64,000 nt of DNA. Source: Bacillota bacterium (GTDB lineage Bacteria > Bacillota > Desulfotomaculia > Desulfotomaculales > Desulforudaceae). The position numbers were made by a program, and so were the translations under genes. Positions 53,322-61,243 of the stretch are shown one piece after another. The stretch covers positions 1 to 64,000 of the forward strand of contig JBFLXL010000002.1 in NCBI GenBank assembly GCA_040757205.1, in the 5' to 3' direction. The notes below the pieces were generated by a model. It was not told the DNA's origin, did not search any database, and was given only the letters and a program-made list of their open reading frames with translations. Every line of letters begins with the position of its first letter. Position 1 is the stretch's first letter.

Positions 53322-54512
53322 ATGGCGTTATCTAAAGACAGACTCGGCAGGTTCAACCCGGACAAACACATGGAAGGCCGGGTGACGGACATCGGCCCGC
53401 GTCACTACTGGCAGTTCTTCCCGCCCGTAATTCAGAACAACTACGGCAAGTGGGCCTACCACGAAATCCTGGAGCCGGGCGTGCTGGTACACGTGTCCGA
53501 GACCGGCGACAAGGCGTTCACCGTTCGGTGCGGCGGCATGCGGTTCATGACCGTCGACTTTGTGCGGGAGCTGTGCGACATCGCCGATCGGTTCTCCGAC
53601 GGCTATGTGCGTTTCACCACCCGCAACAATATCGAATTTATCGTAGACAGCCTGGAAAAGGTCGAGGCCCTGAAGGCGGAACTCGCCAAGCACACCTTCG
53701 CCATCGGCGGCAGCCTCAAATTCCCGGTGGGCGGGACGGGTGCGGGCGTGACCAACATCGTCCACACCCAGGGCTTCATCCACTGCCACACGGCGGCCGT
53801 GGACGCCTCCTCCATGGTGAAGGCGCTCATGGACGGACTGTTTGAGCACTTCACCTCGATGGACCTGCCGGCCCAGGTCCGGGTTTCCATGGCCTGCTGC
53901 CTGAACATGTGCGGCGCCGTACACTGCTCGGACATCGCGCTTCTCGGCTACCACCGCAAGCCCCCGGCTATCGACCACGAAGTCTTGCACAAGATCTGCG
54001 AGATTCCGCTGGCCATCGCCTCCTGCCCGACGGCGGCCATTTCCCCCGCCAAGACCGAGGACGGCCTGAAGACGGTCAAGCTCAAGGTGGAACGGTGCAT
54101 GTTCTGCGGCAACTGCTACACCATGTGTCCGGCGCTGCCGCTGGCGGACGGCCAAGGCGACTGCGTGGTCATGATGGCGGGCGGCAAGGTGTCCAACCGG
54201 ATCAGTATGCCCACGTTCTCCAAGGTCGTTATCCCGTACCTGCCGAACAACCACCCCCTGTTCCCGGAAGTGGTGGAGGCGACGAAACAGGTGCTGAACG
54301 CGTACGCGGCCGACGCCCGCAAGTACGAGCGCATCGGCGACTGGGCCCAGCGGATCGGCTGGGAGAAGTTCTTCGAGAAGTGCAACCTGCCCTTCACGGA
54401 GCACCTGATCGACGATTACCGGCTGGCGTACGACACCTACCGCACCAGCACGCAGTTCAAGTACACCGAGGCGGCGTGGGCGGTTACCAGGGCGGCCGAA
54501 GGAGAAGAATAG
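53322..54512 (+). CDS. dsrB: Dissimilatory sulfite reductase beta subunit
   Basis: Catalytic partner of Dsr[21 protein letters not shown] (about 188-207) supplies siroheme-[4Fe-4S] ligands, and the ferredoxin insert has [18 protein letters not shown] (about 247-264). The [10 protein letters not shown] segment is a substrate/siroheme arginine region of the sulfite reductase repeat. 396 residues, start with AGGAGG. Confidence 0.98.
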   Translation: MALSKDRLGRFNPDKHMEGRVTDIGPRHYWQFFPPVIQNNYGKWAYHEILEPGVLVHVSETGDKAFTVRCGGMRFMTVDFVRELCDIADRFSDGYVRFTTRNNIEFIVDSLEKVEALKAELAKHTFAIGGSLKFPVGGTGAGVTNIVHTQGFIHCHTAAVDASSMVKALMDGLFEHFTSMDLPAQVRVSMACCLNMCGAVHCSDIALLGYHRKPPAIDHEVLHKICEIPLAIASCPTAAISPAKTEDGLKTVKLKVERCMFCGNCYTMCPALPLADGQGDCVVMMAGGKVSNRISMPTFSKVVIPYLPNNHPLFPEVVEATKQVLNAYAADARKYERIGDWAQRIGWEKFFEKCNLPFTEHLIDDYRLAYDTYRTSTQFKYTEAAWAVTRAAEGEE

Positions 54513-54541
54513 GACCATCAGATTAAGGGAGATGCTAACGA

Positions 54542-54775
54542 ATGGACGACCTTAAGCAAGCGATCGTGGAGTACTTGCAGAGCGGAAAGACCAAGACGAA
54601 GTTTTACTTCAACGAAATCGACAAGGCCGTTAAGGACAAGATTCCGAGCGCCAAAACCCTGCAAGTCAAAAAGGCCTGCTCGGCCCTGATCAATGAGGGT
54701 GTGCTGGAGTACTATTCCACCGGCAGCACCACATTGTACGGGCTGAAAGGCGCTGGTATCCGGTCGGAGGGTTAA
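54542..54775 (+). CDS. dsrD: DsrD, activator of sulfite reductase
   Basis: The 77-residue winged-helix protein begins MDDLKQAIVEYLQSGKTKTK. DsrD has been shown to stimulate DsrAB activity; it marks reductive rather than oxidative dsr systems. It directly follows dsrB, the usual dsrABD order. Confidence 0.95.
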   Translation: MDDLKQAIVEYLQSGKTKTKFYFNEIDKAVKDKIPSAKTLQVKKACSALINEGVLEYYSTGSTTLYGLKGAGIRSEG

Positions 54776-54809
54776 GGCCGGCGGACATTTTTGAAGCTAG
54801 GGTGAAGAG

Positions 54810-54846
54810 AGAGGCTGCCCCGGAGCTGCGGGCGGCCTCTTTCCCT
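54810..54846 (+). terminator. Attenuator-like hairpin after dsrD
   Basis: AGAGGCTGCCC pairs with GGGCGGCCTCT (one G-T pair) and is followed by TTTCCC. The T-run is short, so readthrough into the downstream TPR gene is likely. Confidence 0.6.
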
Positions 54847-54872
54847 GCCGTTGCGTAAAGGAGGTGAGGCGG

Positions 54873-55502
54873 ATGCCGCGAGAACCGCAAGGTTCCGAAG
54901 AATTCATCGCCGAGCAAAAGCGGATCCTGAAACAACACGAGGAGTGCGCCACCGCCGCCTACAACCTGGGGGTGGCGATGATGCAGCAGAACCGGCTTGC
55001 TGAGGCCCGGGAACACTTCGAGAAGGCGATCGAGACGGGCAGCCGGATGTTCGAAGCCTACGTCAACCTCGGTTACATCCACTTTAAAGAGGGCGACGTG
55101 GAAATGGTGGCCGAAGTCAACCGGAAGGCCGTGGAACTGGAGCCGCGCTACGCCCGTGGTTACGCGAACCTGGGCTTCGCTTATCTTCAAATGGCCCGGA
55201 CCGGTGAGGCGATCGAGGCCCTGGAAAAAGCGCTGGCACTCAACCCGGAGATCGTTCAGGCCTGGAACAACCTGGCCAACGCCCACCTGCAGCAGGGCGA
55301 CGCGGACAAGGCGATCGAAGCCGGCGAAAGGTTGGTGGCCCTTGCTCCGGACTTCGGTCTGGGACACAACAATCTGGCCGTGGCCTATTACCATAAGGGG
55401 AATTTCCCCAAGGCGCTCGAGCATGCCGATATCGCCGCGGGCCAGGGCTTCGCGCTGCACCCGGAGTTCGTGAAGATACTCGATACCTATCGCCAAGAGT
55501 AA
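54873..55502 (+). CDS. TPR protein of the dsr locus
   Basis: The 209-residue soluble protein has five TPR units in order (AAYNLGVAMMQQNRLAEARE; AYVNLGYIHFKEGDVEMVAE; GYANLGFAYLQMARTGEAIE; AWNNLANAHLQQGDADKAIE; GHNNLAVAYYHKGNFPKALE). ATG 54873 has AAGGAGGT 8 bases upstream; an earlier start at 54864 overlaps that Shine-Dalgarno. Such repeats bind partner proteins. Its place between dsrD and the YkgJ gene suggests a role in sulfite reduction or assembly; no direct evidence. Confidence 0.85.
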   Translation: MPREPQGSEEFIAEQKRILKQHEECATAAYNLGVAMMQQNRLAEAREHFEKAIETGSRMFEAYVNLGYIHFKEGDVEMVAEVNRKAVELEPRYARGYANLGFAYLQMARTGEAIEALEKALALNPEIVQAWNNLANAHLQQGDADKAIEAGERLVALAPDFGLGHNNLAVAYYHKGNFPKALEHADIAAGQGFALHPEFVKILDTYRQE

Positions 55503-55514
55503 AGGAAGAACACC

Positions 55515-56132
55515 ATGCCGGAAGAATTGTTCCGCGAATACGAGCAGCTGGTGGCGGGTGCGGACGCGGCGTTTCAGAAAATGGAGCGCGAGCACGGCGA
55601 GCGGATCCGTTGCGCCAGGCACTGCGTGGATTGCTGTCACGCCATTTTTGGCCTGTTCCTGATCGAGTCCGTCTATCTGAAGCAGCTTTTCGAGGAACTG
55701 GGGCCGAACGAGAAAGCGGCCGTACTTGTGCGGGCGGACAAGGCGGACAAGGCGCTGGCGGCGCTGGAGAAAAGCCTCAAGGAGCAGGACGACCCGCACT
55801 TGCAGTCCTACGCGCTGGCCCGGGAGAAAATCCGCTGTCCGCTGTTGGACGACCGGGACGAATGTGTGCTCTACCCCTTCAGGCCCATCACCTGCCGTGT
55901 GTACGGCATCCCGACGATGATCGGCGGCGGGGCTTTTGTCTGCGGCCAAGCCGGGTTCGAAGAGGGGCAGTCCTATCCGGCCTTCGATCTTGACGCCGTC
56001 TACCGGAGCCTGCACCAACTGTCGAAGGAGCTTCTGGCCAGGACCGGGGAGACAGACCTGGAGCGGGCGGACTTGTTGGTGTCCGTGTCCAAGACCTTGA
56101 AATCTTCCCTGGAAGAGCTGATCAAGCTTTAG
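55515..56132 (+). CDS. YkgJ-type cysteine-cluster protein
   Basis: The 205-residue protein has CARHCVDCCHAIFGLF, then REKIRCPLLDDRDECVLYPF and RPITCRVYGIPTMIGGGAFVCG, the CxxxCxxCC...C...C pattern of the YkgJ/UPF0153 family, likely a metal or Fe-S cluster site. Functional role unknown. It is 12 bases after the TPR gene and likely cotranscribed with it. Confidence 0.85.
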   Translation: MPEELFREYEQLVAGADAAFQKMEREHGERIRCARHCVDCCHAIFGLFLIESVYLKQLFEELGPNEKAAVLVRADKADKALAALEKSLKEQDDPHLQSYALAREKIRCPLLDDRDECVLYPFRPITCRVYGIPTMIGGGAFVCGQAGFEEGQSYPAFDLDAVYRSLHQLSKELLARTGETDLERADLLVSVSKTLKSSLEELIKL

Positions 56133-56137
56133 GGAAT

Positions 56138-56188
56138 AGAATTCAGAATTCAGGAGCCAGAATTCAGAATTCAGGAGTCAGGAGTCAG
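56138..56188. repeat. Tandem AGAATTCAG repeats
   Basis: Repeated AGAATTCAGAATTCAGGAG units followed by two GGAGTCA words. Related words appear on the opposite strand at 56320-56425 and at 48363-48395. Confidence 0.8.
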
Positions 56189-56255
56189 AAGGAGGGGACA
56201 GAGAACCGGGGCTGGAACCGCATAAAAGCCCCGGCCTGCTTGTTTCTCCTACTGG

Positions 56256-56282
56256 CGAAAAAGGGGCCAGGCCCCTTTTTTC
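56256..56282 (+). terminator. Terminator after the YkgJ gene
   Basis: GAAAAAGGGGCCAGGCCCCTTTTTTC is almost fully palindromic and ends in six T residues. It can act in both directions. Confidence 0.7.
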
Positions 56283-56284
56283 AC

Positions 56285-56425
56285 GTGTTGTATGTGGTGC
56301 CGCGCGGCGGCCACGGTTGTCTCATTCTGGATTCTGAATTCCGGCTTCTGAATTTTCATGTTGTGTGAGGCCGTGTGGCGGCCTGCTTTCTCTCATTCTG
56401 GATACTGAATTCTGGATTCTGCATT
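56285..56425. repeat. Two-unit dispersed repeat overlapping a gene 3' end
   Basis: Two units of about 70 bases share TTGT, TGTGG or TGTGTG words, CTCATTCTGGAT and CTGAATTC (56285-56358 and 56360-56425). The second unit is read as the C-terminus of the HEAT-repeat protein. Confidence 0.65.
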
Positions 56426-57588
56426 GGATCCCGGTTTCCGGCTTCCATATTTTCCAGGGCCTCCGCGGCCAGCCGGCCGACCGTCTTTGGCACGATTGCT
56501 CCGTCCTCGTGGAACCAAACCGTCTCATCCCGGCCGGTGATTGCCGCCAGGCCGGGTCTCGCTTCGGGGGCGGCCAAACGGCCGAGCACCCACGCCGTGC
56601 AACCACAGGTCTCCGGGTTGGGGTCCTGAAGGAAAGACAAAAGACGCGGGATAGTCCAGCGGATTAAATCCGGCCGGACCCGGGCGACGGTACCTATGCT
56701 CCTAACGGCTTGCGGCCGAAGGCCTTCGTCCTGCAAGAACTGGTACAAAACCGGGATGTAGCCGCCAAAAACTCTGGGCGCGCCGGCGATGATTTCACCG
56801 ATCGCCTCCAGGGCGCCCCAGTTCGACGCGGCGGAATACTGAAACGAGTTGGCCAGTTCGTGGAGCAGGTTGGCGACCGGGGCCGGGTCTTCCGCGGCGA
56901 TCACGGCGCAAACCCGGCCCAGGGTCTCGGTCACCCGGAAACGGAAAAGCCGGTCCCCTGAGCACAGGAGACGCTGCAGGTGCCGCAGGACCTTCTTGTC
57001 CTGCGCGGCGGCGGCCTCCAGGAGCGGGCCGATGCGGTTTTCACCTATCAGCTCTTCAACCTGTTTTTTGGTCAGCAGGCTTTTGCGGATGGCGGGAACC
57101 TTGGCGGCGGCCCGAACGAACGGTTCGGGCTCCGACAGGAGCAGTTTCCTTGCTGCTCCTTCACCGGTCACTTCACGGATGTCCCGGTGGAGGCGTACAA
57201 AGTACAGGGCGCCGGCGATCCTCCGCCCTTCGTAGGCACCCCCGGGCACAATATAGTGCGATTCGGCGTCGTATCTTTCAAGGATCTTGTCCGTGTAGTC
57301 CTCTCCGGACGCCAGGTCCGAGGCCAGCTCCCAATCCATGTCACAGGCCAGGACCAGCGCTTCCAGAAAGGCCGTCCCCAGGTTGTGTCCCGTAATGTCA
57401 AATATGTACACCGCGCCGCAGGCGCAAGCGCCCGCGGGCATCTCTCCGGGCCGGCGGGTCTTCAACTCGCGCGGCCGGTCAACGGCCAGCCCGCAAAAGG
57501 GGCAGGACACTTTTTTGACCGGTTCTTTGCCCAAGCTCACGTTGACCACGGCCTTACCTGGTCGGTCCCGGTAATTCCAGGGTGGCAC
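56356..57588 (-). CDS. DVU0298-like HEAT-repeat protein with zinc ribbon
   Basis: The 410-residue protein has an N-terminal CPFCG ... CACG zinc-ribbon-like segment (about 28-58), a middle domain (about 60-140), and HEAT-like helical repeats (about 165-385, e.g. RHLQRLLCSGDRLFRFRVTE; WGALEAIGEIIAGAPRVFGG; TCGCTAWVLGRLAAPEARPG). It resembles the family named after Desulfovibrio DVU0298, found in sulfate reducers. The final about 25 residues (starting NRDPMQNPEFSIQNER) come from repeat DNA. GTG 57588 overlaps the zinc-ribbon gene; GTG 57540 is another possible start. Confidence 0.7.
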   Translation of the reverse strand: MPPWNYRDRPGKAVVNVSLGKEPVKKVSCPFCGLAVDRPRELKTRRPGEMPAGACACGAVYIFDITGHNLGTAFLEALVLACDMDWELASDLASGEDYTDKILERYDAESHYIVPGGAYEGRRIAGALYFVRLHRDIREVTGEGAARKLLLSEPEPFVRAAAKVPAIRKSLLTKKQVEELIGENRIGPLLEAAAAQDKKVLRHLQRLLCSGDRLFRFRVTETLGRVCAVIAAEDPAPVANLLHELANSFQYSAASNWGALEAIGEIIAGAPRVFGGYIPVLYQFLQDEGLRPQAVRSIGTVARVRPDLIRWTIPRLLSFLQDPNPETCGCTAWVLGRLAAPEARPGLAAITGRDETVWFHEDGAIVPKTVGRLAAEALENMEAGNRDPMQNPEFSIQNERKQAATRPHTT

Positions 57589-57799
57589 AAGTGTTCCCCG
57601 AACTGCACGACTTGGTCGTGATCTTTGGTTTTTGCGGCTTACCGGAACCCATTACGTAATTGGTGCTGCTGATCACGCGCTCGAACGATTCCGAACGGCA
57701 TTGGGGACAGGCGATTTCCACCTTTTCGTCCGAATTGCGGAAGAGCTGCTCAAAAAGGTGGCCGCACTCCAGGCAGCGAAACTCGAATACAGGCACCAA
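57554..57799 (-). CDS. FmdB-type zinc ribbon protein
   Basis: The 81-residue protein begins MVPVFEFRCLECGHLFEQLF with paired CxxC motifs (CLECG, CPQCR) of the FmdB/regulatory zinc ribbon family. Its serine/threonine/cysteine tail ends KSCSSGNTCATLELPGPTR. It overlaps the start of the HEAT gene and lies opposite to the dsr genes. Confidence 0.85.
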   Translation of the reverse strand: MVPVFEFRCLECGHLFEQLFRNSDEKVEIACPQCRSESFERVISSTNYVMGSGKPQKPKITTKSCSSGNTCATLELPGPTR

Positions 57800-58189
57800 T
57801 ATCCCCTCCCTTAAAAAAGGACCGGCTAAAACGCGTTAATGCGCCACCGCACTCAGAATATCAGCAGTCCGGGGCGCTTGTCAATTGACGACGATCCGCA
57901 ACCGGCCACGGCGCCTTGTTGCGAACGACGTCGGACTATGCGCTTGGAGGCCATCGGGAGGTCTGGGGACGGGTGGAGCCGGAATCCCCTCAAGCGCCGG
58001 TGGAAAAGGGGGAGGCATTGTTGTTTGAAAAGTCAGACTGTGCAAAAAAGTTGTTCTTCATGAGCAGGAATATGGTTGGCGGTCACGAATACATGCGTGT
58101 GGAAATGGCTGTCCCTGGCCGGATGTCCGGCGAAAAACCGGCCGGTCGGCTAAATGAAAAAATTAATATCAAAGGGGGGGTAAGGGAGC
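57800..58189. other. Intergenic region between zinc ribbon gene and ferredoxin
   Basis: About 390 bases. No gene or strong structure is recognised; it must contain the divergent promoters for the zinc-ribbon gene and the ferredoxin-dsrM unit, but none matches the consensus well. AAAGGGGGGGTAAGGGAG precedes the ferredoxin ATG. Confidence 0.5.
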
Positions 58190-58372
58190 ATGTTCGTGGT
58201 GACCGTTGACCGGGATGTCTGCGACGGTTGCGGAGAATGCACGGAGTCCTGTCCGTCGGAAACCCTCAAACTTATCGATGGAAAGGCGCAGGTGGTAAAC
58301 GACGAGTGTATGGGCTGCGAGACCTGTGTCACCATCTGCCCGACCGGCGCGGTGACGCTGCAAGAGGTGTAG
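58190..58372 (+). CDS. 2[4Fe-4S] ferredoxin
   Basis: The 60-residue protein has CDGCGECTESCPSETLKLI and CMGCETCVTICPTGAVTLQ, two CxxCxxCxxxCP clusters. It lies immediately upstream of dsrM and may carry electrons to or from Dsr enzymes; the partner is inferred from location only. Confidence 0.93.
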   Translation: MFVVTVDRDVCDGCGECTESCPSETLKLIDGKAQVVNDECMGCETCVTICPTGAVTLQEV

Positions 58373-58500
58373 CGGCGGTCCAGACAGGTACCGGGGGGTG
58401 AATTTAAGGAAGGAGTTCGTAACCGTACATGGTCTGAGGGGGGTAAAAGACCCCTTTGTTTCACCATTTGACCATTTCCCAAAGAAGGAGGTGTTGCTAG

Positions 58501-59268
58501 GTGAACGTTTTTATCGGTCAGATTCTGCCTTACGTGGCGGTCACCGTGTTTCTGGGCGGCGTGGCCTGGCGGATCTGGCGCTGGATGATCCCGCGGATCG
58601 TGCATAACATCACCTTGTCCCCGTGGCCGAAGAGCTGGTCGGCGGCCATCGTTTGGATGCTTTGGCAACTGGCCACTTTCTGGAACCTCTTAAAGTTTGA
58701 CCGGCCGCTGTGGTTCGGTGCCTGGTTTATGCACATCGCCCTGTTTCTCATGCTGGCGGGGCATGTTCAGGCTTTTTACACCCTGGGGTTGCAGTTCCAC
58801 ATCCTGGTGCCCGGCTTGATCACTCCGGAGCTGAGCCTGTGGATGTCGTTCTGGTTCGGTACCGTCCTGGGTTTGGTCTTCCTGCTGGCGCTGCTGTACC
58901 TGCTGGGGCGGCGCCTGGTCAACGAGCCGGTCCGGGTCATCTCCTCGGCGAGTGATTATGTGCACCTGCTGCTGCTGATCGGCATCGCCACGCTCGGCAA
59001 TATCATGCGCATCTTCCCCGAGTACCACGTGGGTTACGTCCCGGTTCGGGAGTACCTCGCGGGACTTTTCCTTTTCCAGCCGCACCCGATGCCCGACAGC
59101 CTTTTGTTTCTAGCCAAGTTCACGCTGGTAATGATCCTGATGATTATCTTCCCGTTCAGCAAACTGATGCACTCTTTCGGCTTCTTCTGGGAGCGGTGGA
59201 TCGTCAACCGGCCGTTCCATGAACCGGCCCGCGGTCTGCCGGGCGCCGGGGTGCAGCTTCCCAAATAG
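58501..59268 (+). CDS. dsrM: DsrM, membrane cytochrome b subunit of DsrMK
   Basis: The 255-residue membrane protein has five or six hydrophobic helices. Histidines in helices (AWFMHIALFLMLAGH, SDYVHLLLLIGIA) are likely haem b ligands as in nitrate reductase gamma-type proteins. It oxidises menaquinol and passes electrons to DsrK. GTG start after AAGGAGGTG. dsrJOP are absent here, as in Gram-positive sulfate reducers with a minimal DsrMK. Confidence 0.94.
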   Translation: MNVFIGQILPYVAVTVFLGGVAWRIWRWMIPRIVHNITLSPWPKSWSAAIVWMLWQLATFWNLLKFDRPLWFGAWFMHIALFLMLAGHVQAFYTLGLQFHILVPGLITPELSLWMSFWFGTVLGLVFLLALLYLLGRRLVNEPVRVISSASDYVHLLLLIGIATLGNIMRIFPEYHVGYVPVREYLAGLFLFQPHPMPDSLLFLAKFTLVMILMIIFPFSKLMHSFGFFWERWIVNRPFHEPARGLPGAGVQLPK

Positions 59269-59295
59269 GCGTTTGAGAAAGGAGGTGTTCCTTAA

Positions 59296-60681
59296 ATGAG
59301 TGAAGCGAATGGGTTGAGGCAGCCCAAGCGGGCTACCGAAGACCTGTTTTTGAAACTGGGGGTCGTGCCCGTACCAGACGGCGAGAAAGCGGCGGCGGCA
59401 ATCGGGCATCTTGACGAGTTCCGGACCAAGGTACGTTCCTTTGTGATGGCCATGGAGTCGTGCGTCAAGTGCGGCGCCTGTGCCGAGAACTGCCACACCT
59501 ACCTGGGGACGCGGGATCCGAACAACATCCCGGCCGGCCGGGCGGACCTGATCCGTAAAGTCTACAAGCGCCACTTCACCGTGCAGGGGAAACTCTTCCC
59601 CGGTCTGGTGGGCGCCCAGGACCTGGACCTGGAAACTATTGAGAAGTGGTACAGCTACTACTACCAGTGTTCCGAGTGCCGGCGCTGCGCGCACGTCTGC
59701 CCGTTCGGCATCGACACCGCCGAGGTGACGATGATCGGGCGGCAGATCCTGTTTTGGCTGGGCATCGGGCCGCAACTCCACACCGCCACCTCGGGCGCGA
59801 TTTTAAAGACCGGCAACCATATGGGCCTGACCCAGGCCGGGATGATCGACACGCTCGACTTTCTGTCCGAGGAGATCGAAGAGGAGTACGAAGGACTCAA
59901 GGTCACGTTCCCGGTCGACAAGCCCAATTCGGACGTCCTGTACGTCCCGTCCTCGGCGGACTTCATGTTGAACGCCAACACGCTGAAGGGCGCGGCCATG
60001 TTCCTCCAGTACGTCGGCGCCAACTGGACCATCTCCAGCCGGATCACCGAGGCCGGTAACTTCGGCTACCTGATGGACCAGAACCGCATCATGCGGGAGA
60101 TGGTGACCAGGCTGATGGAGGAAACCACCCGCCTGGGCTGCAAGAAGATCGTCTGGGGCGAGTGCGGCCACGGCTGGCGGGCGACCAAGATGTACGTGCC
60201 GACAATGTCCGACATGCCGGCTTCCAGAAGGGTCCCGATGACCCATATCCATGACGAGATTGAGGCTTACGTCAAAGCCGGGCTGCTGGAGCTGGATCCA
60301 AAGCGCAACGCGCGGAAGATTACGCTGCACGATCCGTGCAACTACGCACGGGCCTGCGGGCACAGCGACAACATGCGCGTGATCATGAACGCGGTGGTGC
60401 CGAAGGGCGCCTTCACGGAAATGAGGCCCAACCGGGAGGCCAACTTCTGTTGCGGCGGCGGTTCCGGAATCCTGTTTGACGATAAGAAGATGTACGAATA
60501 CCGGATCTTGGCCTCCAACAAGAAGGCCGAACAGGTGCGGGCGACCGATGCGGAGGCCCTGTGCGCGCCGTGTTCCATCTGTAAAGCCCAGCTCTACCCC
60601 ATGGTTAAGGAACACAAGCTACCCGTGGAAGTGGTGGGGCTGGTGGACCTGGTGGGCAACGCGCTGGTATTTCGCGACTAG
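59296..60681 (+). CDS. dsrK: DsrK, heterodisulfide reductase-like Fe-S subunit
   Basis: The 461-residue protein has two [4Fe-4S] motifs (SCVKCGACAENCHTYLG, about 54-70; CSECRRCAHVCPFGID, about 125-140) and two C-terminal CCG-type regions (HDPCNYARACGH, NFCCGGGSG) that bind the noncubane cluster in HdrB/DsrK proteins. It reduces the DsrC trisulfide. Follows dsrM with AAAGGAGGTG. Confidence 0.95.
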   Translation: MSEANGLRQPKRATEDLFLKLGVVPVPDGEKAAAAIGHLDEFRTKVRSFVMAMESCVKCGACAENCHTYLGTRDPNNIPAGRADLIRKVYKRHFTVQGKLFPGLVGAQDLDLETIEKWYSYYYQCSECRRCAHVCPFGIDTAEVTMIGRQILFWLGIGPQLHTATSGAILKTGNHMGLTQAGMIDTLDFLSEEIEEEYEGLKVTFPVDKPNSDVLYVPSSADFMLNANTLKGAAMFLQYVGANWTISSRITEAGNFGYLMDQNRIMREMVTRLMEETTRLGCKKIVWGECGHGWRATKMYVPTMSDMPASRRVPMTHIHDEIEAYVKAGLLELDPKRNARKITLHDPCNYARACGHSDNMRVIMNAVVPKGAFTEMRPNREANFCCGGGSGILFDDKKMYEYRILASNKKAEQVRATDAEALCAPCSICKAQLYPMVKEHKLPVEVVGLVDLVGNALVFRD

Positions 60682-60693
60682 CGGCGGCCGTGT

Positions 60694-60699
60694 TATAAT
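60694..60699 (+). promoter_or_regulatory. Possible -10 box for dsrC
   Basis: TATAAT just after the dsrK stop, with only a weak TTCGCG at the -35 position. Would allow extra dsrC transcription. Confidence 0.4.
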
Positions 60700-60780
60700 T
60701 CGACTGACAAGCCGTTTGGTCCCGGGTACCGGCACTTTAAAAAGGAGTTCAATTTATTTTTTAAGGAGGTGTTTGGACAA

Positions 60781-61098
60781 ATGCCGTTTATCGAGGTTGA
60801 CGGAAAACAGGTGGAAGTCGACGAGGACGGTTTCATGGTCGACCCCGCGGCCTGGTGGCCGGGGTGGGCGCACTATGTGGCCAAATCGGAGGGGATCGGT
60901 GAGCTGACCGAGCGGCACTGGCACGTGATCGAGTTCCTGAAAGATTACTACGCCAAGACCGGTATCGCCCCGATGATCCGCAAGCTCTGCAAGGAAAGCG
61001 GCATCCCCCTGAAGGAGATGTACGAGCTGTTCCCCACGGGCCCCGCGAAAGGCGCCTGCAAATGTGCGGGTCTGCCCAAGCCCACCGGCTGCGTGTAA
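60781..61098 (+). CDS. dsrC: DsrC sulfur-carrier protein
   Basis: The 105-residue protein begins MPFIEVDGKQVEVDEDGFMV. The flexible C-terminal arm GACKCAGLPKPTGCV has the two conserved cysteines (penultimate residue, and 10 residues before) that form the trisulfide. ATG 60781 has AAGGAGGTG 9 bases upstream. It follows dsrMK directly, placing sulfur carrier and its reductase together. Confidence 0.97.
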   Translation: MPFIEVDGKQVEVDEDGFMVDPAAWWPGWAHYVAKSEGIGELTERHWHVIEFLKDYYAKTGIAPMIRKLCKESGIPLKEMYELFPTGPAKGACKCAGLPKPTGCV

Positions 61099-61119
61099 TC
61101 AGCGGCTATTTTGCCAAAG

Positions 61120-61149
61120 CTTAACCCGGGGACCCCACCCCGGGTTAAG
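61120..61149 (+). terminator. Hairpin between dsrC and dsrN
   Basis: CTTAACCCGGGG pairs perfectly with CCCCGGGTTAAG over 12 bp, loop ACCCCA. No T-run follows, so termination may be partial. Confidence 0.65.
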
Positions 61150-61243
61150 CGTGTCTATGAGGGCGGAGTCGAGCGTATCAAATCACCGGGGCAGTCGCCG
61201 GGCCTCCCGTCCCGATTTAGCTGTCTTTGAGGCGGGTGTTGAC

